Positions 15,983 through 24,416 of a stretch of DNA of 64,000 nucleotides are shown piece after piece. The notes beneath the pieces are model-generated. The model ran no database searches. It was not told the origin of the DNA and worked only from the letters and a program-made list of their open reading frames with translations. Source of the DNA: an uncultured Lachnospiraceae bacterium (GTDB lineage Bacteria > Bacillota > Clostridia > Lachnospirales > Lachnospiraceae); NCBI GenBank assembly GCA_947245585.1, contig CAMXPV010000011.1, forward strand, positions 1 through 64,000, written 5' to 3'. A program made the translations under genes and the position numbers. Position 1 is the first letter of the stretch. The number at the start of each line of letters is the position of its first letter.

Positions 15983-18142
15983 TTATTTATCTTTCAGGCA
16001 ATAGGGCCAGCGTTCCGTATAATTCCAATAGCTGCTGCTGTGCTGCAGCACTTTCTCCGCCAGATCCACGGTCTCCTCCATGGAATATAAGGGGGATGTA
16101 TATATCTCGCCTCCGCTGTGCAGATACAGGGTCTTCGATGCGGCGTCGTATGCCAGAAAACCGTGGATTTGGGCAAGTTTGCTGTACCGTTGCCCGCCCT
16201 GTATAACAATCTGATAAGCATTGTCATCCCCGCATAAAAAGGCATAATCCGCATCCCCTGCCGCCTCGTACCGATTCATTCCGCCGGGAAACCCTGCATA
16301 GCTGCCAAGAGAATCGCTGAAATACACATCCATATTTTCGTCCCAGTCCACAAAGAAAATGCGCACGATTCCGTCTTGATAGACCAGATAGAGCTCGTCA
16401 TCCTCCTCATTAAAAAACATGGTCTCCAGATACTCCACATCCATGTCATACGGCGGTATCTCCATATAGACGTCCTCTTTTCCCATCTCGTAATAGAGAA
16501 TAGTATCCGCCTCTCTGGAAGCCACCGCATAAAAGGGCCGCCCGTTGCACACAGCCGTAATGCCGTCCGCAACCGCCTCCTCGTAGAGCAGCTCCCCGTC
16601 AGTGAGCCGGTAACCGTACAATGTGTGCTCCTTTTCCATGGAAAGCACCCCATTCTTACGGTCTATGCCCAAATATGACAATCCCTCTGCCCCAAAGTCC
16701 ACGGTGCGCCGGACGGTTCCGTCCGCCGGGTCTACGATATGATAAGCATGATCGGTGACGATCAGAAGCCGCTCTGTCCCGTCTCCGTCGAAGTCATCAA
16801 AGGCAAACGCCTCAAAACAGGCGGTATCCTCATACGTCCAGAGCCGCTTTTTCTCTACCGTATCAAACATCTCCACACAGGTATCAAAATCATCATCAAG
16901 CCTGACCGCCGCCAACCATTTTCCGTCTCCGCTGAGTCTGGCCTGTCTGTAAGAATCCTCTCCTTTATAGAATGTCTTCACGCCCTCGCCAAGCGCTCTC
17001 CGATACACCATAATCCGGTTGCTGTCATGGGGCAGGACCGCCCAGTAGCCGTCTCCTCTGGCAAACGCTTTCACATCAAAGGAAACACCGTCAAAGGAGT
17101 CCATTTCTTCCACATGGTTACTGTCCGCATCGGAAAGGCCGACGAGATAAAGAGAAATATCAGGCGTGTCGTCTGGAACGGCATGATATTGCAACACTGC
17201 GGTCCGCTTGTCCCCGCCTGCCGCCGTCAGTTCCAACGCCACCTCTATCCTGCCGTCCTCCGTTGCCGTCTGCTCCGAAGCAAAGCCGTCCCCGGCATAC
17301 AGCCCTTCCTCCAGCTGCTCCCACAGCAGCCTGTCCGATACCTTCCCGTCTGCGCCCACCAGATAACAGCTTTCCCTCTCCACCACCAGAAAGGCTTCCT
17401 TATCCGGTATGGGAACCACGCCCTCATAGTTCGTGCACGGATAGGCCGTTACTTCTCTCGTCTCCAGATCCTTCACACAGAGTTCCTCTCCCTGCGCGCT
17501 TTCTGCCTTCCGCGGATACAGGATCTTGTCCTCCGACAAAAATCCCACCTGACATTCCCATGACAGATTCACGCCCTCCGGGCGAAAAGAATGCTGCAGA
17601 TAATCATGCAGGCCCTCCCAGACGGTCACCCTGCCGGAATCCCCCACCGCCATCAAGCGGCTGCCCTCGGGGGAAACCTTCATAAAATGAATGGTGTTTC
17701 TCGTCTCTATGATTCGATCGGGCCTGATCTGCTCCCCGTTCTCATACAGGTAAAGCAGTTCCGTCAGGGAATACGTCAGCGACGGCGGACAGTCCGCCGC
17801 CTGCTCTCCGGCACCCATTCCCTCCAGGTATTCCTGCCAGGCCATGACCCCCACCGTCAGCCCCCGCATACGATCCTCTTCCAGATAACCGAGCGCTTCT
17901 CTGGCATAGGCTTCCGTCACCCTGAGGCAGGATTGTGCGTATTGCTCCCCGAGCTTTTGATACCGCTCCTCACTCTCTTGATACTGTTTATCGATGATGC
18001 CGCGCTGCTCATCGATAAGTGCAGCGTCTTCCCTGATCTGCCGGCTCTGATGTCTGATCTTCAAAGCCACACCCGTACTGCCCAGACCAATCAGCAGGCA
18101 AAAAGCGCATACCGCCACGATGATACCCTTTTTCTTTTTCAC
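15983..18142 (-). CDS. Membrane-anchored coiled-coil/beta-propeller protein of unknown function
   Basis: The 719-residue protein begins with one membrane anchor (about residues 5-27), a coiled coil (30-75), a helical segment with spaced Ala/Leu (YAREALGYLEEDRMRGL...TYSLTELLYLY, 80-135), and then WD40/PQQ-like propeller blades to the end (first blade IHFMKVSPEGSRLMAVGDSG, then VTVWEG). The helical part plus propeller resembles the C-terminal half of bacterial TIR/STAND-WD40 proteins, but no effector domain is present. GTG at 18142 is used as start, with AAAGGCG upstream. Propeller faces the outside if the anchor is a signal anchor. Function unknown. Confidence 0.75.
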   Translation of the reverse strand: MKKKKGIIVAVCAFCLLIGLGSTGVALKIRHQSRQIREDAALIDEQRGIIDKQYQESEERYQKLGEQYAQSCLRVTEAYAREALGYLEEDRMRGLTVGVMAWQEYLEGMGAGEQAADCPPSLTYSLTELLYLYENGEQIRPDRIIETRNTIHFMKVSPEGSRLMAVGDSGRVTVWEGLHDYLQHSFRPEGVNLSWECQVGFLSEDKILYPRKAESAQGEELCVKDLETREVTAYPCTNYEGVVPIPDKEAFLVVERESCYLVGADGKVSDRLLWEQLEEGLYAGDGFASEQTATEDGRIEVALELTAAGGDKRTAVLQYHAVPDDTPDISLYLVGLSDADSNHVEEMDSFDGVSFDVKAFARGDGYWAVLPHDSNRIMVYRRALGEGVKTFYKGEDSYRQARLSGDGKWLAAVRLDDDFDTCVEMFDTVEKKRLWTYEDTACFEAFAFDDFDGDGTERLLIVTDHAYHIVDPADGTVRRTVDFGAEGLSYLGIDRKNGVLSMEKEHTLYGYRLTDGELLYEEAVADGITAVCNGRPFYAVASREADTILYYEMGKEDVYMEIPPYDMDVEYLETMFFNEEDDELYLVYQDGIVRIFFVDWDENMDVYFSDSLGSYAGFPGGMNRYEAAGDADYAFLCGDDNAYQIVIQGGQRYSKLAQIHGFLAYDAASKTLYLHSGGEIYTSPLYSMEETVDLAEKVLQHSSSYWNYTERWPYCLKDK

Positions 18143-18206
18143 ACGATACGCCTTTCTTTTTCTCCTATGTATGAAAGAAAATATTTCGTTCTACAACATA
18201 CGCACA

Positions 18207-18431
18207 CTAATTCCGATCCGGCTCCCCCGCGTTCATATCCGTATACATATCCAGAAGCCCCACCGTCTCCGAGGCCGGTCTCCCGTACATATTACAACAT
18301 TCATGGGACACGCTCTTGGGCTCCGCGCTCTTTTCGTCAAAATTGACGCTCATGCGGTACACGCCCTGCCTCGATTCCGAATCCAAATGTCTCATGATCT
18401 CCTCAATCATTTTCCCGTCGTTTTCTTTCAT
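18207..18431 (-). CDS. Small 74-residue protein of unknown function
   Basis: A soluble, charged 74-residue frame with the pattern HECCNMYGRP near residues 43-52 and no membrane segment. GGGAGG stands 7 bases before the ATG. It sits 64 bases upstream of the beta-propeller gene and 30 bases downstream of the 516-residue membrane protein gene on the same strand, suggesting co-transcription. No family is recognised. Confidence 0.65.
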   Translation of the reverse strand: MKENDGKMIEEIMRHLDSESRQGVYRMSVNFDEKSAEPKSVSHECCNMYGRPASETVGLLDMYTDMNAGEPDRN

Positions 18432-18461
18432 GCCGCCGCCTCCCGTCTTCTTTGCCGCAGG

Positions 18462-20012
18462 CTACCAAAAGAGCCCTTCAATCAGATAACTGTACTCGTC
18501 AAGTACATCGTCGAACCACCTATACCAGTCATCCTCCGTCAGGTCAAAAAACGCTGTCTTCGGTTTCACCTTCTGCTTTACCCGCCCCGCAAGCGGTTCT
18601 ATGCCCATTTCCCCCCTGACCAGAAGTATTTCCTCGTCGTCCATGGTAAACATCGCTTCGTCCAACTCCAACTTAAAGCTTTCTCCCTGCTGCATGTGGC
18701 TCAAGCCGCCCTCAGCGGTCATCCCCAGCTCTCCCGCCGGCGATTTGAAGGCGATCTCCGTTTCAAAGCTGTCCTTTCTCCCGTCGCATCCAAGATCAAT
18801 GTCCAGACCCATATTCAGTTTATCCCCGTTCCGGGTCAGGCCGTATCTGATGTTGGATTCCATCTGGTAATTGCTGTCTTTCAGGCTCTGCACGACCTGC
18901 CAGGTAAGCTCCGTATCCTCTCTCTCTTCCTCCCGGTCTCTGCTGATCTCCATTTTACCCTGCATCTTCTCGATACTGCGCTCCGCACCCAGAAAATAAA
19001 TATCCCCCGAAACCTGCACATCGCCCTGATACAGGGACAGCGGCTCCTCTATGCGGATGCTCCTGATCCGGTTGTCGCTGTCAATTTCCAGCAAAAAGCT
19101 GATATCCGTCCCGTTGGAAATCACATCAAAGGAACTCAGCAGCCCCATGACCTCTGCCTGGCCGATCTGGCCGTAGTACGCACAGTCGTACAGCACCTGC
19201 CTGACAAGCTCGTTAAAATAGAGATCGTCAAAGCTGACCCGGTAGAGATCGCTCCCTGCCTTCTCTATGCGCATATGCCGCCTGCACTCCGCAAGCTCCG
19301 GTTCATATTCCTTCAGAAATGCCTTGATGACACCCTCCTCGTCCGAAAAAATCCATGGATCCTTAAACAGGTCGATGGAATAGCCCATCCTCTGTCCTCT
19401 TTCCTCCAACAGCTCGTTTTCTTTTACCTCTCCAAAGATGTCCTCCCAGACAGAGTCTTCATACTGGAAAAGCAGACCTCGGTTTTCTATGTACATATCC
19501 TCCAAAAGCAGCTCCGGCAGGGAAAAACAAAAATTCTCGTCGTCCCCGTAAATTTCCACATGGCCGAACTCATAGTTCATCATGCTTAAAACGGTGGAGG
19601 CGGACATTTCCTTTCTCGCCATGTCCTTGTCGCATTCCGTGTCCACACCGAGCGTCAGCTCACCAAAATAATAGTCTCCCGTGTCAACGGTGACGTTCAG
19701 CTTCGTATCCGCGGAAAAGCCCTCCTGCGCCATCATATGCCTGACCGCCCTTAACCCCGCTTTTTCCGTAAGGGGATTCTTCACCTCGCCCATCTCCCGC
19801 ACAAGATTGAGAAAGCCCTTCTGCACCCTGTAGGCCGGGGAGTGAACATGATGCATCCATCCTCCCAAAACTACCGCCAAAACTGCCGCGCACACGCACA
19901 GCACAATAATTAGCGTTCTTTTTTTGTTATCCTTCGGCGGCAGATAAAGCTGCTCCGGAGGCCCAAGTGTCTTTTTCACCGACATTGGCGGCTGCATTCC
20001 GAAATGATCCAT
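18462..20012 (-). CDS. Signal-anchored protein of unknown function, 516 residues
   Basis: A proline-rich cytoplasmic start is followed by a basic patch and one membrane segment (about residues 32-52, TLIIVLCVCAAVLAVVLGGW). The rest, about 460 residues, is predicted outside, rich in beta strands and acidic residues and with repeated short blocks such as VEIYGDDENFCFSLPELL. I recognise no catalytic motif. AAGGGG lies 7 bases before the ATG. First gene of a probable three-gene set with the 74-residue protein and the propeller protein; a shared role at the cell surface is possible but unproven. A 489-codon open frame on the opposite strand is considered a shadow. Confidence 0.75.
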   Translation of the reverse strand: MDHFGMQPPMSVKKTLGPPEQLYLPPKDNKKRTLIIVLCVCAAVLAVVLGGWMHHVHSPAYRVQKGFLNLVREMGEVKNPLTEKAGLRAVRHMMAQEGFSADTKLNVTVDTGDYYFGELTLGVDTECDKDMARKEMSASTVLSMMNYEFGHVEIYGDDENFCFSLPELLLEDMYIENRGLLFQYEDSVWEDIFGEVKENELLEERGQRMGYSIDLFKDPWIFSDEEGVIKAFLKEYEPELAECRRHMRIEKAGSDLYRVSFDDLYFNELVRQVLYDCAYYGQIGQAEVMGLLSSFDVISNGTDISFLLEIDSDNRIRSIRIEEPLSLYQGDVQVSGDIYFLGAERSIEKMQGKMEISRDREEEREDTELTWQVVQSLKDSNYQMESNIRYGLTRNGDKLNMGLDIDLGCDGRKDSFETEIAFKSPAGELGMTAEGGLSHMQQGESFKLELDEAMFTMDDEEILLVRGEMGIEPLAGRVKQKVKPKTAFFDLTEDDWYRWFDDVLDEYSYLIEGLFW

Positions 20013-20109
20013 GTTCTATCCCCTTTTTATATCCTGATTCTATCATCTTATTTTCTGGTCTTCTTCCATACTACCATATTCATATCAAAAACAAAATAAT
20101 AAATGTGCT

Positions 20110-20233
20110 GCGAATAAGCAGACTCGAAATGCTTCGCATTTCTCATTCGCGTTGCTCGCCGTAAGTCTCCCACAGCATACATCCATGCAAGCATGATGTC
20201 TGCTGCGTCAGCCTTCCTGCTCTGCTTATTCGC
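20110..20233. repeat. 124-bp element with 12-bp inverted ends and two inner hairpins (element A)
   Basis: GCGAATAAGCAG (20110-20121) and its exact reverse complement CTGCTTATTCGC (20222-20233) bound the element. Inside are a perfect 7-bp hairpin GAAATGC-TTC-GCATTTC (20126-20142) and CATGC-AA-GCATG (20184-20195). It lies behind the etfA terminator in the 270-base gap between etfA and the 516-residue protein gene. Its right end contains a copy of the terminator-associated motif. Compare element B (22206-22324). Confidence 0.7.
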
Positions 20234-20234
20234 G
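20220..20234 (-). repeat. Terminator-associated 15-bp motif, copy 2
   Basis: Plus-strand CTCTGCTTATTCGCG, identical to the copy at 40594-40608. It lies directly behind the U-tract of the etfA terminator. Confidence 0.7.
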
Positions 20235-20267
20235 CAAAAAACACCCGGAAGCATTGCCTCCGAGTGT
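20235..20267 (-). terminator. Intrinsic terminator of the butyrate operon after etfA
   Basis: ACACCCGGAAGC and GCCTCCGAGTGT (20241-20267, plus strand) form a 12-bp stem with two GU pairs; on the minus strand a T-run follows (20235-20240). It lies about 15 bases after the etfA stop. Confidence 0.85.
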
Positions 20268-20282
20268 TTTAAGTTCAATCTA

Positions 20283-21332
20283 TTATGCTTTCGCCGCAGC
20301 GATCTCCGCTTTCAGAGCCTCTGTCAGCTTGGGAACGATCTTATTCAGGTCGCCCACTACGCCGTAGTCAGCCACATCGAAGATCGGCGCGTCCGCATCC
20401 TTGTTGATCGCAACGATGATATCGGACTCTTCCATACCTGCCACGTGCTGGATCGCACCGGAGATACCGATTGCGAAGTACACGTTCGGGCGAACGGTCT
20501 TACCGGTCTGGCCCACCTGCAGATCCTTCGGCTTCCAACCGGAGTCAACCACTGCACGGGAACAGCTCACGGTACCGCCAAGCACCTCAGCCAGATCCTC
20601 AAGAATCTTGAAGTTCTCCGGGCTGCCAACACCACGGCCGCCGGACACCAGAATCTTTGCGTCCATGATATCCACGGTCTCAGCCACAGATTTCACAATG
20701 TCAAGAATCTCCACATACTTGTTGTCGGGAGTAAAGCCGGGATTGAACTCCTCCACGTTTGCCTTCGCGCCCTTGATCGGGGTGATTTTCTGCATAACGC
20801 CTGCACGAACCGTCGCCATCTGCGGACGATTGTAAGGACATGCAATGGTTGCGATGGTGTTACCGCCAAATGCCGGACGGGTCATCAGCAGCTGATTGTG
20901 AAGCTGCTCCTGACCGGGTGTGGGCTGAAGCGGAAAATCACCGATCTCCAGAACGGTACAGTCAGCCGTCAGGCCGGTCGCCACTCTCGCGGAAACTCTC
21001 GGGCCCAGATCTCTTCCGATTGCGGTAGCGCCAACCAACATGATTTCGGGTTTATACTTGTTGATCACGGATGCCAACGCATGTGCGTAGGGCTCCGTTC
21101 TGTAATCCTTCAATTCGGGATCGTCCACAACGATCACCTTGTCCGCGCCGTACTCAGCGAGCTGGTCAGCCAGACCCTTAATCCCTGAACCAATGAGCAC
21201 TGCGGTTACTTCCGTATTTAAGTCCTTCGCCAGGTCCTTCGCCTTGCCAAGCAGCTCAAATGCGATACTGCTGACCTCGTTATCCACCTGCTGCGCAAAG
21301 ACATATACACCCTTGTATTCTTCTAAATTCAT
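20283..21332 (-). CDS. etfA: Electron transfer flavoprotein, alpha subunit
   Basis: The 349-residue protein has the N-terminal Etf fold and the C-terminal FAD-binding domain with VSGGRGVGSPENF, GWKPKDLQVGQTGKTVRPNVYFAIGISGAIQH and VAINKDADAPIFDVADYGVVGDL. With EtfB and butyryl-CoA dehydrogenase it forms the complex that in Clostridia couples crotonyl-CoA reduction by NADH to ferredoxin reduction (electron bifurcation). The start at 21332 is chosen for MNLEEYKGVYV with GAGG 6 bases upstream. Last gene of the butyrate operon, 39 bases after etfB. Confidence 0.95.
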   Translation of the reverse strand: MNLEEYKGVYVFAQQVDNEVSSIAFELLGKAKDLAKDLNTEVTAVLIGSGIKGLADQLAEYGADKVIVVDDPELKDYRTEPYAHALASVINKYKPEIMLVGATAIGRDLGPRVSARVATGLTADCTVLEIGDFPLQPTPGQEQLHNQLLMTRPAFGGNTIATIACPYNRPQMATVRAGVMQKITPIKGAKANVEEFNPGFTPDNKYVEILDIVKSVAETVDIMDAKILVSGGRGVGSPENFKILEDLAEVLGGTVSCSRAVVDSGWKPKDLQVGQTGKTVRPNVYFAIGISGAIQHVAGMEESDIIVAINKDADAPIFDVADYGVVGDLNKIVPKLTEALKAEIAAAKA

Positions 21333-21371
21333 TTTATACCTCTTTCTGCGCACTCGTTTACGCGTATTCTT

Positions 21372-22154
21372 TTAGATGACGTGTTTCACTTTTAACTTGT
21401 CAACGATGTAGCTTACGGACTCGTCGGGATCGAGGGAAACCTTCTCGCCGGCGCCCTTTCTCACCTTGTCGGAAGCCTTGGCAATCTTGGTCGGGGAACC
21501 CTTAAGACCAAGGTTTGCGTCGTCAACATCCTTAAGATCCGCTCTGCCCCAAACGGTGATCTCCTGCTTGTAAGCGTCGAAGATGCCGCCGGGAGTCATA
21601 TAACGAGGCTCATTCAGCTCGGAAAGAGCGGTGATCAGGCAAGGCATTTTCGCCTTAACCACATGATATCTGTCCTCATACTGACGCTCAACAACCACGC
21701 TGTCGCCCTCAATCTTGATATCCTGCGCGTAAGAGATAACAGGAATGTTCAGGTGCTCGGAAATCTGCGGGCCTACCTGTGCGGTATCGCCGTCGATCGC
21801 CTGACGGCCCGTGATAATCAAATCATAATCCAGATTTCTGATGGCGCCTGCGAGTGTGGTGGAGGTTGCCCATGTATCGGCACCGCCGAGCACTCTGTCG
21901 GTCACCAGAACGCCCTTGTCAGCGCCCATTGCCATCGCCTCACGAAGAACCTCTTCCGCCTTGGGAAGACCCATCGTCACCACCGTTACTTCCGCACCAT
22001 ACTGATCTTTTAATCTGAGTGCTGCTTCCAGACCTGCTTTATCATCCGGGTTCATGATGGTAAGCATAGCGCCTCTGTCAAGAGTTCCGTCCGGATTAAA
22101 CTTAACGCCGCCTGCGGTATCAGGAACCTGTTTCACACAAACCACAATTTTCAT
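21372..22154 (-). CDS. etfB: Electron transfer flavoprotein, beta subunit
   Basis: The 260-residue protein shows the EtfB pattern MKIVVCVKQVPDTAG at the start, NPDDKAGLEAALRLKD, the signature region with AMGADKGVLVTDRVLGGADT, and GRQAIDGDTAQVGPQ. It binds the second flavin in bifurcating EtfAB complexes and accepts electrons from NADH. It lies between bcd and etfA; the 176-base gap in front of it contains hairpin element B. Confidence 0.95.
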   Translation of the reverse strand: MKIVVCVKQVPDTAGGVKFNPDGTLDRGAMLTIMNPDDKAGLEAALRLKDQYGAEVTVVTMGLPKAEEVLREAMAMGADKGVLVTDRVLGGADTWATSTTLAGAIRNLDYDLIITGRQAIDGDTAQVGPQISEHLNIPVISYAQDIKIEGDSVVVERQYEDRYHVVKAKMPCLITALSELNEPRYMTPGGIFDAYKQEITVWGRADLKDVDDANLGLKGSPTKIAKASDKVRKGAGEKVSLDPDESVSYIVDKLKVKHVI

Positions 22155-22205
22155 TGTATTTTTCTCCTTCTTAAATTTTTTATATGTGTACCGACTTTAC
22201 CGTAA

Positions 22206-22324
22206 GCCGGCACTCGAAAATACTTTGTATTTTCTCGTTCGCGGTGCTGCGTTGCACCGCTCTTTATAATTTGCCTTTCGCATCTGTTCCTGCAAGCAGG
22301 ACATCTGCGCAATTCAAATTATAA
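22206..22324. repeat. Double-hairpin element between bcd and etfB (element B)
   Basis: The element contains GAAAATAC-TTT-GTATTTTC (22216-22234), GCGGTGC/GCACCGC (22241-22260), CCTGC-AA-GCAGG (22289-22300) and a perfect 10-bp inverted repeat TTATAATTTG/CAAATTATAA (22264-22273 and 22315-22324). It shares with element A the blocks ACTCGAAA...TTTCTC(A/G)TTCGCG and TGCAAGCA...ATCTGC or TGTCTGC in the same order. It is located inside an operon, so the RNA hairpins may affect mRNA stability. Confidence 0.65.
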
Positions 22325-22330
22325 GCCGTC

Positions 22331-23482
22331 TTACTTAAGCAGTGCACCGGAGATTACCATTCTCTGCACCTCGCTTGTGCCCTCGTAAATCTCCGTGATC
22401 TTAGCGTCACGCATCATACGCTCTACATCGTACTCTCTGATATAACCGTAACCGCCATGCAGCTGAACCGCCTTTGTGGTCACTTCCATAGCTACCTCTG
22501 CAGCGTACAGTTTCGCCTTGGCAGCCTCCACGGAATATACCTTCTGTGTCGCCTTCGCCATAGCAGCCTTGTACACGAGAAGCTGAGCAGCTTCCACCTT
22601 GGTCGCCATGTCAGCAAGCTGGAACTGGGTGTTCTGGAAAGCGCCGATGGCTCTGCCAAACTGCTTTCTCTCCTTCACGTAAGCGACGGTGTTCTCCAGT
22701 GCGCCCTCTGCCAGACCGAGCGCCTGGGACGCGATACCGATACGGCCGCCGTCCAGCGTGTGCATGGCAATGTTGAAGCCCTTGCCCTGCTGCCCAAGCA
22801 TATTGTCCTTCGGGATACGGCAGTCCGTGAAGATCAGCTCGTAAGTGGAAGAACCGCGGATACCCATCTTCTTCTCCTTCGTACCGAAGGTGAAACCGGG
22901 CGTTCCCTTCTCCACGATAAATGCGGAAATCTCCTTCTGCATACGGCCGCGCTTCTCAACCGTGCCGGTGATTGCAAAAATGACATATACGTCAGCTTCC
23001 TTACCGTTGGTAATGAAGCACTTGGAACCGTTTAATACCCATTCGTCGCCCTCAAGCACAGCCTTGGTCTGCTGACCCTGTGCGTCCGTGCCTGCGCCGG
23101 GCTCTGTCAGACCGAATGCGCCTAGCTTCTCGCCCTTTGCAAGGGGTACCAGATATTTCTGCTTCTGCTCTTCCGTACCGTAAGTCATAATCGGATCGCA
23201 GCACAGGGATGTGTGAGCGGACACGATAACGCCTGTGGTGCCGCACACCTTGGAGAGTTCCTCCACACACATCGCGTATGTAAGAGGATCACAGCCCTGT
23301 CCGCCGTACTCCTTGGGAACAGGAATGCCGAGAAAGCCTAATTTTGCCATCTTCTCAACAGTCTCTCTCGGGAAAACCTCTGTCTCATCCACTTCCTGGG
23401 CGAGAGGTTTTACTTCTTTTTCAGCGAACTCTCTGAACAGAGATCTCGCCATTTCATGTTCTTTGCTTAACGTAAAATCCAT
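22331..23482 (-). CDS. bcd: Short-chain acyl-CoA dehydrogenase (butyryl-CoA dehydrogenase)
   Basis: The 383-residue flavoenzyme is full length for its family. It shows AFGLTEPGAGTD and the FAD-binding WVLNGSKCFITNG region, GGRIGIASQALG, QLHGGYGYIREYDVERMMRDAKI and the catalytic glutamate region TEIYEGTSEVQR. It reduces crotonyl-CoA to butyryl-CoA with electrons from EtfAB. Its position in thl-crt-hbd-bcd-etfB-etfA is that of the butyrate pathway enzyme, which makes butyryl-CoA dehydrogenase more likely than another chain-length specificity. It follows hbd by 29 bases. Confidence 0.95.
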   Translation of the reverse strand: MDFTLSKEHEMARSLFREFAEKEVKPLAQEVDETEVFPRETVEKMAKLGFLGIPVPKEYGGQGCDPLTYAMCVEELSKVCGTTGVIVSAHTSLCCDPIMTYGTEEQKQKYLVPLAKGEKLGAFGLTEPGAGTDAQGQQTKAVLEGDEWVLNGSKCFITNGKEADVYVIFAITGTVEKRGRMQKEISAFIVEKGTPGFTFGTKEKKMGIRGSSTYELIFTDCRIPKDNMLGQQGKGFNIAMHTLDGGRIGIASQALGLAEGALENTVAYVKERKQFGRAIGAFQNTQFQLADMATKVEAAQLLVYKAAMAKATQKVYSVEAAKAKLYAAEVAMEVTTKAVQLHGGYGYIREYDVERMMRDAKITEIYEGTSEVQRMVISGALLK

Positions 23483-23511
23483 GATTATTTATTCCTCCAT
23501 GTTTTATTTTT

Positions 23512-24351
23512 TTACTTCGAGTAGTCAAAGAAACCAACACCGGTCTTTCTGCCAAGCTTCTTCTCTTCCACCATCTTCTTGAGAAGAGGCTGCGGAGCGT
23601 ATTTCTCGTCTTTTGTCTCATTGTAGAGCACTTCCATAATAGCAAGGCAGATATCCAATCCGATCAGGTCGCCAAGGTGCAGCGGGCCCATGGGATGGGA
23701 TGCGCCGAGCTGCATAGCCACGTCGATGTCCTCTGCGGAAGCGGTGCCTGCATCCAGAACGCCGATTGCCTCGTTGATCATCGGGATCAGGATTCTGTTT
23801 ACCACGAATCCGGGAGCTTCCTTTACCTGCACGGGAGTCTTGCCGATCTCCTCCGCAATCTTTGTGATCTTATCTACCATATCTTGAGGGGTATTCTCGC
23901 CTCTGATCACCTCAACCAGCTTCATTCTGTCAGCCGGGTTGAAGAAGTGCATACCGATCATCGGTCTGTCAAGGCCCTCGCCGATCTTGGTGATGGAAAG
24001 GGAAGAAGTATTACTTGCAAACATGCAGTCCTTCTTCACGATACCCTGTAACTCTTTGAAGATCGCCTGCTTGATCTCCATTTTCTCCAGAGCAACCTCA
24101 ACAATCAGATCGCACTCGCCGCAGATATTGTTTAAACCTGTGGTGATCTTGCCCATAACCTCGTCGGCCTTCTCCTGTGTGATCTTCTCCTTACCTACAA
24201 GGAAATTCATATTTTTCTGAATCTTAGCCTTGCCGCCTTCAGCGTACTCCTCCTTGATATCACAAAGGCAGACCTCATAACCGTCTGTCATGGCAAATGC
24301 CTGCGCAATACCGGAACCCATGGTTCCAGCGCCGATAATACCTACTTTCAT
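23512..24351 (-). CDS. hbd: 3-hydroxybutyryl-CoA dehydrogenase
   Basis: The 279-residue enzyme begins with the NAD-binding motif GAGTMGSGIAQAFA and contains the catalytic region GMHFFNPADRMKLVEVI and the C-terminal domain PMGPLHLGDLIGLD. It reduces acetoacetyl-CoA to 3-hydroxybutyryl-CoA. Length and motifs match clostridial Hbd. It lies 65 bases after crt; that gap has a small TTTTGC-TTC-GCAAAA hairpin at 24401-24415 with a CACTCGAAAAT block nearby, similar to the left part of element B. Confidence 0.95.
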   Translation of the reverse strand: MKVGIIGAGTMGSGIAQAFAMTDGYEVCLCDIKEEYAEGGKAKIQKNMNFLVGKEKITQEKADEVMGKITTGLNNICGECDLIVEVALEKMEIKQAIFKELQGIVKKDCMFASNTSSLSITKIGEGLDRPMIGMHFFNPADRMKLVEVIRGENTPQDMVDKITKIAEEIGKTPVQVKEAPGFVVNRILIPMINEAIGVLDAGTASAEDIDVAMQLGASHPMGPLHLGDLIGLDICLAIMEVLYNETKDEKYAPQPLLKKMVEEKKLGRKTGVGFFDYSK

Positions 24352-24387
24352 TGTAGTTCCTCCTTTATATTTTTTAATATTTTATAC

Positions 24388-24415
24388 CACTCGAAAATCT
24401 TTTTGCTTCGCAAAA
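24388..24415. repeat. Small hairpin repeat between crt and hbd
   Basis: CACTCGAAAAT (24388-24398) is followed by TTTTGC-TTC-GCAAAA (24401-24415), a 6-bp stem with the same three-base loop as element A. It may be a shortened relative of elements A and B. Confidence 0.45.
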
Positions 24416-24416
24416 C

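Noticed and set aside
18120..19589. 489-codon open frame on the plus strand opposite the 516-residue protein gene
   Set aside because: It has no ribosome binding site, a composition typical of antisense frames (many His/Arg/Pro), and the minus-strand gene has a proper start and membrane anchor.
20110..20233. Insertion sequence remnant
   Set aside because: No transposase fragment or target duplication is visible; listed as a repeat element of unknown type instead.
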